From: 66-474 sp964489055
GTDB lineage: Bacteria > Pseudomonadota > Gammaproteobacteria > Xanthomonadales > Rhodanobacteraceae
Length of the DNA stretch: 64,000 bases
NCBI GenBank assembly: GCA_964489055.1
Contig: CAZAXF010000008.1
Coordinates: 9,006 to 73,005 of the forward strand
Direction of reading: 5' to 3'
Below the pieces are notes generated by a model. That model was given only the letters and a program-made list of their open reading frames with translations, searched no databases and had not been told where the DNA came from. Positions 63,440-64,000 of the stretch are shown here, in pieces. The position numbers were made by a program, and so were the translations under genes. Position 1 is the first letter of the stretch; each line of letters starts with the position of its first letter.

Positions 63440-63662
63440 AGCGTGCACGGAGCGCACGTTGCGGTGCGGCGTGGGTGGTGTCCGGTCGTGCGCGGAGCGC
63501 ACGCTACGGGGTGGTGCGGGGTTGGCGTTCGATCGTGCGCGGAGCGCACGCTGCGGGTCTGCGTACGCCCGCGATTCCACGAGCTTGTGTAGCGTGCACT
63601 TCGTGCACGATGGGATTCCGCCGGTTGCGCGATGCTTCATCGTGCGCGGAGCGCACGCCACG
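63440..63662. repeat. REP-like array between copper cluster and murB
   Basis: Four CGTGCGCGGAGCGCACG-type hairpins (near 63441, 63487, 63535 and 63642) and one GTGCACTTCGTGCAC palindrome (near 63596) with varied spacing. The last part matches the 103-bp unit at 60750-61035. Confidence 0.88.
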
Positions 63663-63694
63663 GCGTGGTGTGGGGTGGCGTTCGTTCACGTGCG

Positions 63695-64000
63695 TCACGG
63701 CGCCCCGATGATGCGTGGCTCGGGTTCCAGGGTGATGCCGAAGCGTTCGCGCACCCCGGCGCGGACCCGTTGCGCCAGCGCCCAGAGCTGCGCGCCGCTG
63801 GCGTCGCCGTGATTCACCAGCACCAGCGCGTGGCGGTTGGAAATGCCGGCGTCGCCTTCGCGCAGGCCCTTGAAGCCGCAGGTTTCGATCAGCCAGGCGG
63901 CGGAGAGTTTGGTGCTGCCGCCGGCGGCGGACCAGCCTGGCAGCCGCGGGTGTTCGCGCTGCAGGGCGTCGGCTTCGACCGCGGGGACCACCGGATTCTT
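63695..64000 (-). CDS. murB: UDP-N-acetylenolpyruvoylglucosamine reductase, C-terminal part
   Basis: The last 101 residues of MurB, the FAD enzyme that reduces enolpyruvyl-UDP-GlcNAc to UDP-MurNAc in peptidoglycan synthesis. KNPVVPAVEAD at the window edge is the conserved SFFKNPVV motif. AAWLIETCGFKGLREGDAG, ALVLVNHGDASG and the catalytic Glu in LEPEPRIIG follow. The N-terminal two-thirds lie beyond the window, so the gene is incomplete only because of the cut. Confidence 0.95.
   Translation of the reverse strand, partial: KNPVVPAVEADALQREHPRLPGWSAAGGSTKLSAAWLIETCGFKGLREGDAGISNRHALVLVNHGDASGAQLWALAQRVRAGVRERFGITLEPEPRIIGAP

Overview
The window looks like chromosomal DNA of a GC-rich gammaproteobacterium of the Xanthomonadales (Lysobacterales), most like Rhodanobacteraceae or Lysobacteraceae. 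This is inferred from the housekeeping genes, the very high G+C at third codon positions, and the dense intergenic repeats of that order. No tRNA, rRNA, CRISPR array, prophage or intact insertion sequence was seen.

Layout. 0.3-3.0 kb: two MacB/FtsX-type ABC permeases behind a good sigma-54 promoter with an upstream dyad. 3.4-8.8 kb: two overlapping amidohydrolases (one catalytic, one with a lost metal site), a three-domain lipoprotein and an exported Ntn-hydrolase. 9-14 kb: a DinG/YoaA-type helicase, a baeRF-type protein, an acetyltransferase and tsaB. 14.1-18 kb: a GC-poorer transglutaminase-like gene lying between a decayed copy of the yeiH 3' end and intact yeiH, then a divergent LysR regulator. 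18.4-25 kb: thioesterase, uvrA, rplU-rpmA-obgE and rpsT. 25.4-29.3 kb: murJ and panB-panC-panD. 29.4-36.5 kb: corA, an Lnb-like protein, and corC, ybeY, phoH and miaB all on the minus strand. 36.7-48.5 kb: gamma-glutamyltransferase, a lytic transglycosylase, an IMPase, trmJ, a DUF21/CBS protein, a DUF47-Pit phosphate pair, a 5'-nucleotidase and glutaryl-CoA dehydrogenase. 48.6-56.4 kb: a pilin-like secreted protein, an acetyltransferase, a fused E1 alpha-beta dehydrogenase coupled to an Ivy-like lipoprotein, an Fsr-like exporter, a bicovalent-flavin oxidoreductase and two small proteins. 56.6-64 kb: an M16 protease, an AraC regulator, a copper cluster (CopD, CopC and an exported partner) and the 3' end of murB.

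The most unusual feature is the intergenic DNA. Heptamer arrays of the form GGGGACC, which fit the G-quadruplex pattern, sit at gene borders with a fixed polarity: G-rich on the coding strand after stop codons and C-rich on the coding strand before start codons. Several repeats run into genes and encode the C-terminal tail and stop codon (helicase, PhoH, 5'-nucleotidase, MiaB, CopD) or the N-terminus (YbeY). There is also a 414-bp element of five nested inverted repeats, a seven-copy 41-bp palindrome array, and 88-, 103-, 106- and 115-bp spaced arrays. Gene starts were chosen from ribosome-binding sites, family alignment and overlaps. Functions are read from motifs by eye; no database search was run.
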